NCBI GenBank assembly: GCA_002327925.1
Contig: DCVA01000042.1
Span: 157,928 to 221,927, forward strand
Origin: Anaerolineales bacterium UBA2200
Lineage (GTDB): Bacteria > Chloroflexota > Anaerolineae > UBA2200
DNA: 64,000 bases
Direction: 5' to 3'
Shown piece by piece: positions 54,393-63,895 of this stretch (positions are counted from its first letter, which is position 1; the number at the start of each line of letters is the position of its first letter). A program made the translations under genes and the position numbers. Below the pieces are notes generated by a model. It saw only the letters and a list, made by a program, of their open reading frames with translations. It was not told the origin of the DNA and did no database searches.

Positions 54393-55525
54393 TGGCAAGG
54401 GTCAGTGCGATCGTTCTGGCCGGGGGCAAGAGCCAGCGACTCGGCGTGGACAAGACGCTTCTGCGCTTGGATGGGGTCTGGTTGCTGCAGTATATCGTTG
54501 AGCAGTTGCGCGCCCTCAGCGACGACGTGCTGGTTGTGGCCAACGACCGCCAGAAACTGGCTCCCCTGGGCGTGCCCGTTGTCCCGGACGAGCAGGCGGG
54601 CATAGGGCCCCTGGCCGGCATCTACTCTGGCCTGACGGCAATGCGGCATGACGTGGGGCTGTTCGTGGCCTGCGACATGCCCTTGCTGAACCTGAGGCTG
54701 CTTCGCTACATGATCCGACTCTCAACGGACGTCGACGTGGTGATCCCGCGTGAGGGCGATGAGACCGAGCCACTCCATGCCCTCTATGGCAAGGCCTGCT
54801 TGGTGCCCATCGCGGCTGCTCTGGAGCGTGGCGAACGCAGGGTGATCCATTTCTTTGACCGGGTCAGGGTGCGCTACGTGGATCCGGCAGAAGTCGCGGC
54901 CTTCGACCCGGAGCGTCTATCGCTCTTCAACATCAACACAACTGAGGACCTTGAGAGCGCGGCGCGGCTCTGGGCCAGGCGGCGAAGGAATGCAGCACGG
55001 GCAACGGGCGGGCCAGGGCGCGTCCTGGTGGTGGGCTATGGCAGTCTGGAGCGCGGCGATGACGGGGTTGGGTTCGACATCATCCAATCCCTACGCACCC
55101 GCCTGGGAAGAGTCCCACTCTCAGAGAACGAATCGGGGCTTGATCGCCTCGGCGCTGCGCTCGACACGGTATTCCTGACTCAGCTTCTGCCCCAGCTCGT
55201 GGATGTGCTGGTGGGGTACGACCGGGTGATTTTCGTCGATGCGCACGTGCGCGCCGACGTGCCAGGTCTACACTGTGCCGAGATGCAGCCAGGGGCATCC
55301 GGGGCCGCCTCTGCCCATCATCTGAGCCCGGCCATCCTGCTGGCCCTGCTGGAGCGGCTCCGCCGGAAGCAGATTGAGGCGACTTCTGTGTCCGTGCGGG
55401 CCTACGAACTGGGTTTCGAGAGGGGCCTGTCGCCACGAACCAGGGCCGGCATAGAGCCGGCGGTCGATTCGATCTTGGACCTGGCAGGGCTTTCTGAAGA
55501 CACGGGGGAAGACTGGTCCTCCTGA
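54392..55525 (+). CDS. MobA-type guanylyltransferase fused to hydrogenase maturation protease
   Basis: A 377-residue fusion. Residues 1-195 are MobA (VLAGGKSQRLGVDKTLLRL, then VACDMPLLN), which attaches GMP to molybdopterin to form MGD. From about 205 a HyaD/HycI-type peptidase begins: VVGYGSLERGDDGVGFDII, IFVDAHV and SAHHLSP, with the acidic and histidine nickel ligands in place. Such proteases trim the C-terminus of NiFe-hydrogenase large subunits. One protein thus serves formate dehydrogenase and hydrogenase maturation. The ATG overlaps the fdhD stop by one base. Confidence 0.9.
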   Translation: MARVSAIVLAGGKSQRLGVDKTLLRLDGVWLLQYIVEQLRALSDDVLVVANDRQKLAPLGVPVVPDEQAGIGPLAGIYSGLTAMRHDVGLFVACDMPLLNLRLLRYMIRLSTDVDVVIPREGDETEPLHALYGKACLVPIAAALERGERRVIHFFDRVRVRYVDPAEVAAFDPERLSLFNINTTEDLESAARLWARRRRNAARATGGPGRVLVVGYGSLERGDDGVGFDIIQSLRTRLGRVPLSENESGLDRLGAALDTVFLTQLLPQLVDVLVGYDRVIFVDAHVRADVPGLHCAEMQPGASGAASAHHLSPAILLALLERLRRKQIEATSVSVRAYELGFERGLSPRTRAGIEPAVDSILDLAGLSEDTGEDWSS

Positions 55526-55561
55526 CTGCTATCGGTGGTCGATTCTAGCTAAAGGCGTCGT

Positions 55562-55936
55562 ATGCACGAGCTATCCATTACTCAGAATATTCTGAACATC
55601 GTCGGAGACTACGCCGGGCGAGCCGTGGCGCAGAAGGTGACAGTCATCCACCTGGTGGTGGGCGAGCTCACCGGCTTCGTCGATGACTCGATCCAGTTCT
55701 ATTTCGATATGCTCAGCCCCGGAACCATGGCAGAGGGCGCACGGCTCGAAATCCAGCGCATCCCGGCGGAAGTGCGGTGCCGCTCCTGTGGTGCGATTTT
55801 TGCCCTGGAGGGCTACAAATGGACCTGCCCGCTTTGCGGGGAGGTTGGTGGAGATGTCCAGCGCGGGCGCGAGTTTCGGATTGACAGCATCGAGGTCGTA
55901 CAGGGGGCGGATTTGACCCCGGGGAGAGAGCCGTGA
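55562..55936 (+). CDS. hypA: Hydrogenase maturation factor HypA
   Basis: A nickel-delivery protein for NiFe-hydrogenase. It starts MHELSITQNIL, with the nickel-binding His2. A C-terminal zinc site has CRSCG and CPLCG. 124 residues, normal. The stop overlaps the hypB start by four bases (GTGA). It heads the run hypA-B-F-C-D-E. Confidence 0.96.
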   Translation: MHELSITQNILNIVGDYAGRAVAQKVTVIHLVVGELTGFVDDSIQFYFDMLSPGTMAEGARLEIQRIPAEVRCRSCGAIFALEGYKWTCPLCGEVGGDVQRGREFRIDSIEVVQGADLTPGREP

Positions 55937-56592
55937 AGGTATCCGTTGTCCAGGGCATCCTGAGCGCCAACGATCAGCTTGCAGCGCAGAATCGCGACCA
56001 GCTGGATCAGCTCGGCATCTGCGTGGTCAATGTCATGGCCTCGCCCGGTAGCGGCAAGACGAGCCTCATCCTACGCACGCTGGACCAACTGGCCGGTCGG
56101 ATGCGTGTGGCCGTCATTGAGGGCGACATAGCCTCGACGGTCGACGCAGACAAGGTAGCGACCCGGGGAGTGCCTGTTGTGCAGATCAACACCGGCGGAC
56201 AGTGCCATCTCGACGCGCCGATGCTGCGAAATGCCCTGGCGCAGCTCCCCCTGGATCAGCTCGACCTTATCTTCGTGGAGAACGTGGGCAACCTCATCTG
56301 CCCGGTCGATTTCAGGCTGGGTGAGGATGTCAATGTGGTCATCGCCTCCGTTCCAGAAGGCGATGACAAGCCCTACAAGTATCCCGGCATCTTCCTCGCG
56401 GTGGACGCAGTGGTGATTAACAAGGTCGACCTGCTGCCCTACGTGCATTTCGATGTGGCAGCTTTCCGCAGGCTGGTGACGGGGATGAACCCGGGCCTCC
56501 AGATTCTGGAAGTGTCGTGTGAGACAGGGCAGGGCATCGCCGAGTGGGTGGCATGGATCGTAGAGCAGAGAGAGAAACGACGACGGCCTTAG
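55933..56592 (+). CDS. hypB: Hydrogenase maturation GTPase HypB
   Basis: A GTPase for nickel insertion. The P-loop is ASPGSGKTSL; the metal/GTP switch region has GGQCHLDAPM; NKVDLLPY is the G4 motif. It lacks the N-terminal histidine-rich nickel-storage stretch. 219 residues. The GTG start overlaps hypA; its 3' end overlaps the hypF start by about 40 bases. Confidence 0.95.
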   Translation: MKVSVVQGILSANDQLAAQNRDQLDQLGICVVNVMASPGSGKTSLILRTLDQLAGRMRVAVIEGDIASTVDADKVATRGVPVVQINTGGQCHLDAPMLRNALAQLPLDQLDLIFVENVGNLICPVDFRLGEDVNVVIASVPEGDDKPYKYPGIFLAVDAVVINKVDLLPYVHFDVAAFRRLVTGMNPGLQILEVSCETGQGIAEWVAWIVEQREKRRRP

Positions 56593-58949
56593 CCGCCCGC
56601 TACATCGAGCTGACAGGCATCGTCCAGGGCGTGGGCTTCCGGCCCTTTGTCTACAACCTGGCTCTGGCTCACGGCCTGCGCGGCTGGGTGCGGAATACTT
56701 CCTCGGGCGTGCAGATCCAGGCCGAGGGTCCGCCAGAAGCGCTGGACGGGTTCGTTATCGAGCTGAGCAGTAAGGCCCCGCCCCTGGCGCGCATCGTAAG
56801 CCTGATCGTGCAAGACCGTGCGCCGAATGGCTACGAGCGGTTTGCCATTGAAGCGAGTCTGCCTCAGCCAAACGCCTATCAGCTCGTCTCCCCCGACATA
56901 GCCACCTGTCCTGACTGCCTTCGCGAGATCCTGGAGCCGACGGACCGGCGTTACGGTTATCCCTTCACCAACTGCACCAACTGCGGCCCGCGCTTTACGA
57001 TTATCCGGGACATCCCCTACGACCGGTCCAGGACGACCATGCGCGAGTTTGTGATGTGCCCTTCGTGCCAGGCAGAGTACGAGGATCCCACGGATCGCCG
57101 CTTCCATGCCCAGCCCAATGCCTGCCCTGTTTGCGGCCCGCATCTGACGCTGGTACTCCGCCCCGCGCAGACGGGACCGATCGATCGGCGCGGATCGGCG
57201 TTGGAGTCCGGAACGCCCCCGCAGAGAGCGGACGACATGGCGTCCATCGCCGAGGCAGCACGGTTGCTGCGCGAAGGCAAGATCCTGGCTCTCAAGGGCC
57301 TGGGAGGCTTCCATCTGGCCTGCGACGCTACCAACGGCGCGGCGGTGGCCGAGCTGCGGGCGCGCAAGATGCGGCCGGCCAAGCCCTTCGCCCTGATGAT
57401 GGCTTCGTTGGAGGATATCCGGTCTCGCTGCGTGGTTAGCGAGCGAGAGCAGGAGCTCTTGTGCTCCCCTTCCGCACCCATCGTGCTGCTGCGTCGCCGC
57501 CCACAGACAGACATCGATGCCGGGGTTGCTCCGGCTAACCTCTATCTGGGGGTCATGCTGCCTTACACCCCGCTACACCACCTGCTGCTGCGAGAGGTGA
57601 AGCGGCCCCTGGTGATGACGTCCGGCAACCTGTCCGAGGAACCCATTTGCAGCGACAATGAAGAGGCTCTGCTGCGCCTTGGCTTTTTGGCTGACGCTTT
57701 CTTGATGCACGACCGCGGCATTTATGCGAAGTACGATGACAGTGTGCTTTTCGTTCCGCAAGAGGAGCCGGTGCAGCCTATACGCCGAGCTCGCGGCTAC
57801 GCGCCCCACCCGGTGCGCCTGGATCATCCCCTCCAGACTGTGCTGGCGCTCGGAGCGGAGCTGAAGAACACCTTCTGCGTAACCCGCGACCGCTATGCCT
57901 TCGTCAGCCAGCACATCGGCGACCTGGAGAACTGGGAGACACTGGAGCACCTGACCGCCACCGTGAGTCTGTACGAAAAGCTGTTCCGCTTTGCGCCGGC
58001 GGCTGTCGCCTGTGACCTGCACCCGGACTATATGGCCACGCGCTATGCTCGCGAGCGGGCCGAGGCAGGCGCCCTGCCGCTCTTTGCCGTGCAGCACCAC
58101 TTTGCCCACGTGGCCAGCTGCCTGGCGGACAACAACTGGCCGGTCGATGGTGGAAGGGTGATCGGTGTGGCCATGGACGGGACCGGTCTGGGCGACGATG
58201 GCCGCATCTGGGGTGGCGAGTTCCTTCTGGCCGACTACGGCTCAGCGCGGCGCTTTGGCCAGCTGCAGTACCTGCCCCTGCCGGGGGGCGATTCGGCCAC
58301 GCGCAGGCCCTACCGCATCGCTCTGGCCTACCTGCTGTCTCTGCTGGGGGACGTGCCGGACCTGCCTTTCGTGGCCCGGGTTCCGGCGGAGGAAACGCCC
58401 CTGCTGCGCCGGATGGTCGAGCAGGGCATAAACACCCCTCTAACCTCATCGTGCGGCCGGCTGTTCGATGCCGTCAGCGCCCTGCTCGGCGTCTGTCTGG
58501 AGACCAGCTATGAGGCGCAGGCCGCCATCGAGTTGGAGATGGTGGCTGCACACCCGGGGCCCGGCCCAATCGTACCGTACGATTTCGATTTCGACGCTTC
58601 GGGTGCAACGACGGTGCTGCGGCTGGAGAGGTTGTTCGCGGGACTGGTGAGCGACGTGTTGCGGGGGGCTCCCATCCCGGGGATCTCGCTGCGGTTCCAT
58701 TGGACGCTGGCGCAGATGGTCGTCCAGATGTGCCAGCGGGCTCGCTCCGCGGCGCAGGTCAACACGGTGGCCCTGTCCGGTGGTTGCTTCCAGAACCGCC
58801 TGTTGCTGCAACTCTGCCACAACGCGTTGCGCGATCAGGGCTTCCAGGTGCTGGTTCACAGGCAGGTGCCCGCCAACGATGGCGGGATATCGCTGGGTCA
58901 GGCCGTGATCGCCAGCTCGTTGTACTCTGGCCGGTCCGCCGGACAATAG
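56553..58949 (+). CDS. hypF: Carbamoyltransferase HypF
   Basis: It makes the cyanide-ligand precursor from carbamoyl phosphate. The acylphosphatase domain has VQGVGFRPFVYN and WVRNTSSG (Arg and Asn in place). The zinc fingers are CPDC-NCTNCG and CPSC-ACPVCG. Then come a YrdC-like domain (LALKGLGGFHLACDA) and a Kae1-like domain (VQHHFAHVASCLAD). About 798 residues, complete. ATG chosen over a GTG 9 bases earlier; a later in-frame start is possible. Confidence 0.95.
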   Translation: MDRRAERETTTALAARYIELTGIVQGVGFRPFVYNLALAHGLRGWVRNTSSGVQIQAEGPPEALDGFVIELSSKAPPLARIVSLIVQDRAPNGYERFAIEASLPQPNAYQLVSPDIATCPDCLREILEPTDRRYGYPFTNCTNCGPRFTIIRDIPYDRSRTTMREFVMCPSCQAEYEDPTDRRFHAQPNACPVCGPHLTLVLRPAQTGPIDRRGSALESGTPPQRADDMASIAEAARLLREGKILALKGLGGFHLACDATNGAAVAELRARKMRPAKPFALMMASLEDIRSRCVVSEREQELLCSPSAPIVLLRRRPQTDIDAGVAPANLYLGVMLPYTPLHHLLLREVKRPLVMTSGNLSEEPICSDNEEALLRLGFLADAFLMHDRGIYAKYDDSVLFVPQEEPVQPIRRARGYAPHPVRLDHPLQTVLALGAELKNTFCVTRDRYAFVSQHIGDLENWETLEHLTATVSLYEKLFRFAPAAVACDLHPDYMATRYARERAEAGALPLFAVQHHFAHVASCLADNNWPVDGGRVIGVAMDGTGLGDDGRIWGGEFLLADYGSARRFGQLQYLPLPGGDSATRRPYRIALAYLLSLLGDVPDLPFVARVPAEETPLLRRMVEQGINTPLTSSCGRLFDAVSALLGVCLETSYEAQAAIELEMVAAHPGPGPIVPYDFDFDASGATTVLRLERLFAGLVSDVLRGAPIPGISLRFHWTLAQMVVQMCQRARSAAQVNTVALSGGCFQNRLLLQLCHNALRDQGFQVLVHRQVPANDGGISLGQAVIASSLYSGRSAGQ

Positions 58950-58972
58950 ATGGACAGGATGGAGCAAAAGGT

Positions 58973-59224
58973 ATGTGTCTGGCAGTTCCGACGCAGGTAG
59001 TATCATTGGATGGTTCGATGGCCGAGGTCGATGTGGGGGGCGTGCGGCGCAGGATCAGCATCGGCCTGACGCCCCAGGTTCGTGTGGGTGACTATGTGCT
59101 CGTGCATACCGGCTTTGCCATCGAGGTGCTGGATGAGGCAGAGGCGCTGGAAACGCTGCGCCTGTTCCGCGAGATGGACGAGATGACCGGGCTGGACAAC
59201 AAATTCCCGGAGCAGGTCGGCTGA
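58973..59224 (+). CDS. hypC: Hydrogenase assembly chaperone HypC
   Basis: A small OB-fold protein, 83 residues, carrying Fe(CN)2CO with HypD. It starts MCLAVPTQVVS with the essential Cys2, then VRVGDYVLVHTGFAIEVLDEAEA. The longer frame upstream runs through hypF and is rejected. The ATG is 23 bases after the hypF stop, and hypD starts 3 bases after its stop. Confidence 0.95.
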   Translation: MCLAVPTQVVSLDGSMAEVDVGGVRRRISIGLTPQVRVGDYVLVHTGFAIEVLDEAEALETLRLFREMDEMTGLDNKFPEQVG

Positions 59225-59227
59225 ATC

Positions 59228-60328
59228 GTGAAATACCTGGACGAGTTCCGAGATGCGGTGCTGGCCAACCGTCTTCTGGCCTCGCTGGAGCGTCGGGTCA
59301 GCCGACCGCTGCGCCTGATGGAGTTCTGTGGCGGCCACACCCACGCCATCCTGCGTTCGGGACTGCGACAGCTCCTGCCCTCGAGTGTTCGCCTGTCGTC
59401 CGGGCCTGGCTGCCCGGTCTGCGTGACGGCCAGCTCCGACGTGGATCGCGCCATCGCCCTGGCCAGCCAGCCGGGTGTGATCCTTGCTACCTTTGGCGAT
59501 ATGGTGCGGGTTCCTGGAGGCAACGCGAGCGGTCAGGCGAACAGCCTCCAGGAGGCCAAGTCGCTGGGCGCCGACGTGCGCATGGTCTATTCCACCCTTG
59601 ACGCGCTGGGGATTGCCCGCGTCAATCCTGGGCTCCAGGTGGTCTTTCTGGGGGTTGGCTTCGAGACCACAGCACCGACGGTGGCTGCTGCCGTGCTGCA
59701 GGCCGCCGCGGAAGGCCTAACGAACTTTACCGTTTTCTCCGTGCACAAGCTTACCCCGCCCGCAACACGGGCGATACTGGATGCTGGGGAGGTCAGGCTG
59801 TCAGGCATCATCGGGCCGGGACATGTGACTTCGATCATCGGCGCGAATGCCTGGGAGTTCCTCCCGCGGGACTATCGCATGCCCTGTGCAGTTTCCGGTT
59901 TCGAGCCGCTGGACATCCTGCTGGCCATCACGTCTCTGGTGGACATGGTGACCTCGGGGGTTCCGGCCGTACGCAACACCTACGCCCGTAGCGTACGCCC
60001 CGAGGGCAACCTCATCGCTCAGCAGTGGATGAGGCAGGTCTTTCAAGTGGTCGACGCCGAGTGGCGGGGGCTGGGGCTGGTTCCGGCCAGCGGCCTCGCC
60101 ATGCGGACCGAGTACGAGGCATTCGACGCTGCCCGGCGCTTCCCGCTGGACCTGCCGCCGGGACGCGAACCCAAGGGTTGCCGCTGCGGCGACGTCCTGC
60201 GCGGCGTGGTGGAGCCCACGCAGTGCCCACTGTTCGGGCGGACCTGCACGCCGGACCGTCCCGTTGGACCCTGTATGGTCTCGGGTGAGGGCGCCTGCGC
60301 CGCGTTTCTTCAGTACGGAGAATCCTAG
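59228..60328 (+). CDS. hypD: Hydrogenase maturation protein HypD
   Basis: The iron-sulfur scaffold for the Fe(CN)2CO moiety. Conserved motifs are MEFCGGHTHAI, SGPGCPVCVT and GFETTAP; the C-terminal cysteines include CRCGDV and CTPDRPVGPC. 366 residues. The GTG start lies 3 bases after the hypC stop. HypC and HypD form a complex. Confidence 0.96.
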   Translation: MKYLDEFRDAVLANRLLASLERRVSRPLRLMEFCGGHTHAILRSGLRQLLPSSVRLSSGPGCPVCVTASSDVDRAIALASQPGVILATFGDMVRVPGGNASGQANSLQEAKSLGADVRMVYSTLDALGIARVNPGLQVVFLGVGFETTAPTVAAAVLQAAAEGLTNFTVFSVHKLTPPATRAILDAGEVRLSGIIGPGHVTSIIGANAWEFLPRDYRMPCAVSGFEPLDILLAITSLVDMVTSGVPAVRNTYARSVRPEGNLIAQQWMRQVFQVVDAEWRGLGLVPASGLAMRTEYEAFDAARRFPLDLPPGREPKGCRCGDVLRGVVEPTQCPLFGRTCTPDRPVGPCMVSGEGACAAFLQYGES

Positions 60329-61348
60329 ATGATCCACTCGCATGTCCTGCTGGCTCACGGCAGCGGAGGCCGCCTTACGCACGACTTGATCCATGATCTG
60401 TTCCGCTCCTACTTCTGCAGCCCTCTGCTGGCAAAGGGCGATGATGCAGCGGTCTGGCCGGCCAACCTGCCCCCAGAAGCGCGTCTGGCTCTGACTACGG
60501 ACAGCTACGTCGTTCAGCCCCTCTTCTTCCCCGGGGGTGACATCGGCACACTCGCTGTCTGCGGCACGGTGAACGACCTGGCGATGGTCGGCGCTCGGCC
60601 TCTGTATCTCAGCGCTGGCTTCATCCTCGAGGAGGGCCTGCCTCTGGCGCAGCTCGAGCGAGTGGTGGCCTCTATGGCTCGCTCTGCGTCTGAGGCGGGA
60701 GTGCACATCGTCACGGGCGATACCAAGGTGGTGGATCGAGGCAGCGCTGATCAGGTCTTTATCAATACGACCGGCGTGGGTGTCGTATCGGCCGGGATCG
60801 ACTTGTCCGGCGCCAACGCCATGGCGGGCGACCGGGTACTGTTGAGCGGCCCGATTGGCCAGCACGGTCTGGCCATTATGACCCAGCGGGAGGGGCTGCA
60901 ATTCTCCTTACCCCTGGAGAGCGACTGTGCGCCGCTCAACGGGCTGGTGGACGCCATGCTGAAGGCAGCGCCCACAATCCATTGCATGCGCGATCCGACC
61001 CGCGGCGGGCTGGCGACGACGCTGAACGAGATCGCTGCCCAGAGCCAGGTGGGGATAGAGATCGAAGAATCGCGCGTGCCTGTGCCGGAGGGCGTGCGCG
61101 CCGCCTGCGAGCTGCTGGGTCTGGATCCTCTGTACGTCGCGAATGAAGGCAAGCTGGTAGCCATCGTGCCGCCGGAGATGGAAGACACTGTCCTGGACGC
61201 CATGCGCCGGCATCGCTACGGCCGCGAGGCCGCCCTTATCGGCGGCGTCTGTGCGACGCACCCGGGTCGCGTGGTGCTCCAGACGTCACTGGGCGCTCAT
61301 CGCGTGTTGGACATGCTCTCCGGAGCACAACTGCCGCGGATTTGCTGA
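60329..61348 (+). CDS. hypE: Hydrogenase maturation protein HypE
   Basis: It dehydrates the thiocarboxamide made by HypF to thiocyanate on its own C-terminal cysteine. It has LAHGSGGRLTHDL, TDSYVV, GDTKVV and the C-terminus LPRIC with the essential cysteine. 339 residues. The ATG follows the hypD stop directly. It is the last gene before a strong terminator. Confidence 0.96.
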   Translation: MIHSHVLLAHGSGGRLTHDLIHDLFRSYFCSPLLAKGDDAAVWPANLPPEARLALTTDSYVVQPLFFPGGDIGTLAVCGTVNDLAMVGARPLYLSAGFILEEGLPLAQLERVVASMARSASEAGVHIVTGDTKVVDRGSADQVFINTTGVGVVSAGIDLSGANAMAGDRVLLSGPIGQHGLAIMTQREGLQFSLPLESDCAPLNGLVDAMLKAAPTIHCMRDPTRGGLATTLNEIAAQSQVGIEIEESRVPVPEGVRAACELLGLDPLYVANEGKLVAIVPPEMEDTVLDAMRRHRYGREAALIGGVCATHPGRVVLQTSLGAHRVLDMLSGAQLPRIC

Positions 61349-61367
61349 GGCCCTGAGCATAGAAGAG

Positions 61368-61407
61368 AAGCCCGCCCCAGCGCTTGGCTGGGGCGGGCTT
61401 GTTTCTT
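61368..61407. terminator. Bidirectional terminator between hypE and secF
   Basis: AAGCCCGCCCCAGC (61368-61381) pairs with GCTGGGGCGGGCTT (61387-61400) around GCTTG. T-rich tails (GTTTCTT plus, CTCTTCT minus) follow on both strands. Confidence 0.9.
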
Positions 61408-61428
61408 AGTCGTGAAGGGGTCGCTACG

Positions 61429-62358
61429 TCACGCGCTCGCGCCGCTGCGGCGGAAGAGCTTGCCCCACTCCTTCTTCTCCCAGACCACGAGCAAAGGCAC
61501 GGCGGTGAACAGGGAAGAGTAGGTGCCGCTGATCATGCCGATAAGCAGGGTGGCCACGAACTGGCGGATGGTGACCCCACCGAACAGGAGGAGGGCCACC
61601 AGGATGAACATGGCGTTGAGCTGTGTGGCCAACGACCGGTGGACGGTCTCCAGCAGACTGCGGTTGACGACCGTCTCGTAGGCCTCACCTCGCCGCTTCG
61701 GGATGTTCTCGCGGATGCGGTCAAAGACGACGATGGTGTCCTGCACGGAAAAGCCGGTGACCGTCAGCATGGCGGTCAGGAAGAGGGCATCCGCCTCCCA
61801 GCCCAGCAGCAGCCCCAGGATGGCGAAGGCGCCCATGGTCACCAGGACGTCGTGCAGAGTTGCAGCGGTGGCGCACAATCCGTAGCGCAGGGCGTGGGGC
61901 ACCTTGCGCCAGGAGATGATGATGAAGGCCATGATGGCGATAGCGGCTGCGACGATGGCGATGATGGCGCTGCGCGTCGTCTCGCGGCCAACGGTCGGGC
62001 CCACCTGGTCATAGCGGAGCTCGGTCGAGGGACCGAACTGGGCCGTCAGCTCGTCCGCAATGGCTGCCTTCTCACCCTCGGCCAGCTCCTTGGAGCGGAT
62101 GAGCATGGTACGGTCGTCCGCTGTGGTCTGCACCATCGTGTCGCCATAGCCGCGGTCGACAAAGACCTGTCTCACGGCCGCGGGCGGAACCGACTGCCCG
62201 AAGGTCAGCTCCCACAGGGAGCCTCCGGTAAAGTCGATGCTGAGGCGCAGCGGGCTTCCGAAGCGTGCCCAGGAGACGCCCATCGCGATCAGGCCCGGTA
62301 TGATGACCAGGGCGGAGATCAGAAAGTACCACTTGCGTTTTCCGACTATGTCTGTCAT
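61429..62358 (-). CDS. secF: Protein translocase subunit SecF
   Basis: Membrane partner of SecD in proton-motive-force-driven protein export. It has the N-terminal helix (WYFLISALVIIPGLIAMGVS), the periplasmic region with LSIDFTGGSLWELTF, and five further helices including GFSVQDTIVVFDRIREN (conserved GFSINDTVVIFDRIRE-type motif). 309 residues, normal. It lies 13 bases downstream of secD. Confidence 0.96.
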   Translation of the reverse strand: MTDIVGKRKWYFLISALVIIPGLIAMGVSWARFGSPLRLSIDFTGGSLWELTFGQSVPPAAVRQVFVDRGYGDTMVQTTADDRTMLIRSKELAEGEKAAIADELTAQFGPSTELRYDQVGPTVGRETTRSAIIAIVAAAIAIMAFIIISWRKVPHALRYGLCATAATLHDVLVTMGAFAILGLLLGWEADALFLTAMLTVTGFSVQDTIVVFDRIRENIPKRRGEAYETVVNRSLLETVHRSLATQLNAMFILVALLLFGGVTIRQFVATLLIGMISGTYSSLFTAVPLLVVWEKKEWGKLFRRSGASA

Positions 62359-62371
62359 AGATCCTCCGAGC

Positions 62372-63859
62372 CTACAGGCCGATCAGCCATTTGCTTTCGC
62401 GCAGCTTTTCCCCGCCCACAGCGTACAGGGCGCGGATGATGGTGCGCGTGACGGTGATGGCAGTGAACATGCTGACGAGCACGCCCAGGAATAGCGTCAC
62501 GGCAAAGCCCTTGACCATGCTCGCGCCATAGTTGCTGCCAAACCAGTACAAGATGCCGCAGGTGATGAACGTGGACAGGTTCGAGTCGCGGATAGAGGTC
62601 CAGGCACGGTCAAAGCCGGACTGGATCGCCGAGCTGAACCGTTTCCCCTGGCGCAGCTCTTCCTTCATACGCTCAAAGATGAGAATGTTGGCGTCCACTG
62701 CCGTGCCGATTGAGAACAGGAATCCGGCGATGCCCGGTAGGGTCAAGGTCACCGGAATGACTTTGAACAGGGCGAAGGTGACCAGGGCGTAGATGATCAG
62801 TGCGACATCCGCTACGACGCCGTGCAGCCGATAGTAGACGAGCATGAACGCCAACACGATGATCACGCCGATGATTCCAGCGCGCGTGCTCTTGGCCACC
62901 GAGTCCTGGCCCAGCGTGGGACCGACGGTGCGGTTCTGGATGACCTTGAGCGGGACTGGCAGGGCGCCGTAGCGCAGTTGCACTACGATGCTGCGCGCCT
63001 CGGACAGCTCAAAGTCGCCCGTGATGCGGCCTGAGGCCTCGGTGATCGCCGTCTCGATTCTGGGGCAGGAGACGATCACACCATCCATTGCAATGGCCAG
63101 GTAGCTACCGACATGGGCGCTGGTGTGGGAGGAGAAAATCTGACCACCCTCGTCCGTGAGCTCGAACTGGATTTCCGGACGCCCGTACTCGTCCTGGCCG
63201 ACCTGAGCGGTCTTGAGGTGCCGGCCGGTGATCACGGTGCGGAAGATGCGCACATTGGGCGTCGGGCTGGCCGTAGGCTCAGCCGTAACGGTGGCGGTGA
63301 GCTCGGCCGTGGCGGCCACGGTGGGTGTCTCGGTGGGCACAGGCGTGGCCGTTGGAACGAGAGTCGGGTCGACGGTAACGATGGGTTCGGGAGTAGCGAT
63401 GCCGAACTCACCCGTCTCGCGATAGCTGCTCTGAACGGCCGTTCCCGGGGCCAGGAACGTATTGCCTGCATCGACGAACTCGAGCAGACCGGTCTGGCGC
63501 AACGTGGAGATGGCCAGGTCCGGGTCCTGGATGCCGGGCAGCTCGACCACGATGCGGTCTGGCGGAGCCAGTTGTACCAGGGGTTCAGTCACGCCAAGGC
63601 CGTTAACGCGGCTTTCGACGATGGACTTGGCTGCCGCGAGGGCGTCAGAGTCCACCGTTTGCCCGGGGACGGGGTCGGCGGCCAGAACAACCTGCATTCC
63701 ACCCTGCAGGTCCAGGCCGCTGTGTACCTTGATGTCTCTGTCTATGTTGATGGGGCCAAAGTGAATGTGCAGGCCCGGGTTGCTCGGCAGAACAATCCAA
63801 ACGGCCAGGCCGGCCAGGATCACGGTGACCATCAACAGGGTCAGGTCGCGTTGCTGCAT
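62372..63859 (-). CDS. secD: Protein translocase subunit SecD
   Basis: An accessory Sec export subunit. It has an N-terminal helix (LLMVTVILAGLAVWIVLPSNPG), the P1 domain starting HSGLDLQGGMQVVL and the C-terminal helices with GTAVDANILIFERMKEELR. Residues about 160-205 contain a low-complexity T/P/E/A linker (PTATPVPTETPTVAATAEL) not typical of E. coli SecD but common in Chloroflexota surface proteins. 495 residues. Confidence 0.95.
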   Translation of the reverse strand: MQQRDLTLLMVTVILAGLAVWIVLPSNPGLHIHFGPINIDRDIKVHSGLDLQGGMQVVLAADPVPGQTVDSDALAAAKSIVESRVNGLGVTEPLVQLAPPDRIVVELPGIQDPDLAISTLRQTGLLEFVDAGNTFLAPGTAVQSSYRETGEFGIATPEPIVTVDPTLVPTATPVPTETPTVAATAELTATVTAEPTASPTPNVRIFRTVITGRHLKTAQVGQDEYGRPEIQFELTDEGGQIFSSHTSAHVGSYLAIAMDGVIVSCPRIETAITEASGRITGDFELSEARSIVVQLRYGALPVPLKVIQNRTVGPTLGQDSVAKSTRAGIIGVIIVLAFMLVYYRLHGVVADVALIIYALVTFALFKVIPVTLTLPGIAGFLFSIGTAVDANILIFERMKEELRQGKRFSSAIQSGFDRAWTSIRDSNLSTFITCGILYWFGSNYGASMVKGFAVTLFLGVLVSMFTAITVTRTIIRALYAVGGEKLRESKWLIGL

Positions 63860-63895
63860 GGACTTCCTCCACAGCCTTCACAAGGCATATAAATG

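Noticed and set aside
58700..58972. N-terminal extension of HypC inside hypF
   Set aside because: HypC must begin MC (Cys2). The upstream frame overlaps hypF and has no similarity.
61384..62439. A 351-codon plus-strand frame opposite secF
   Set aside because: It begins inside the terminator and is antisense to a complete SecF.
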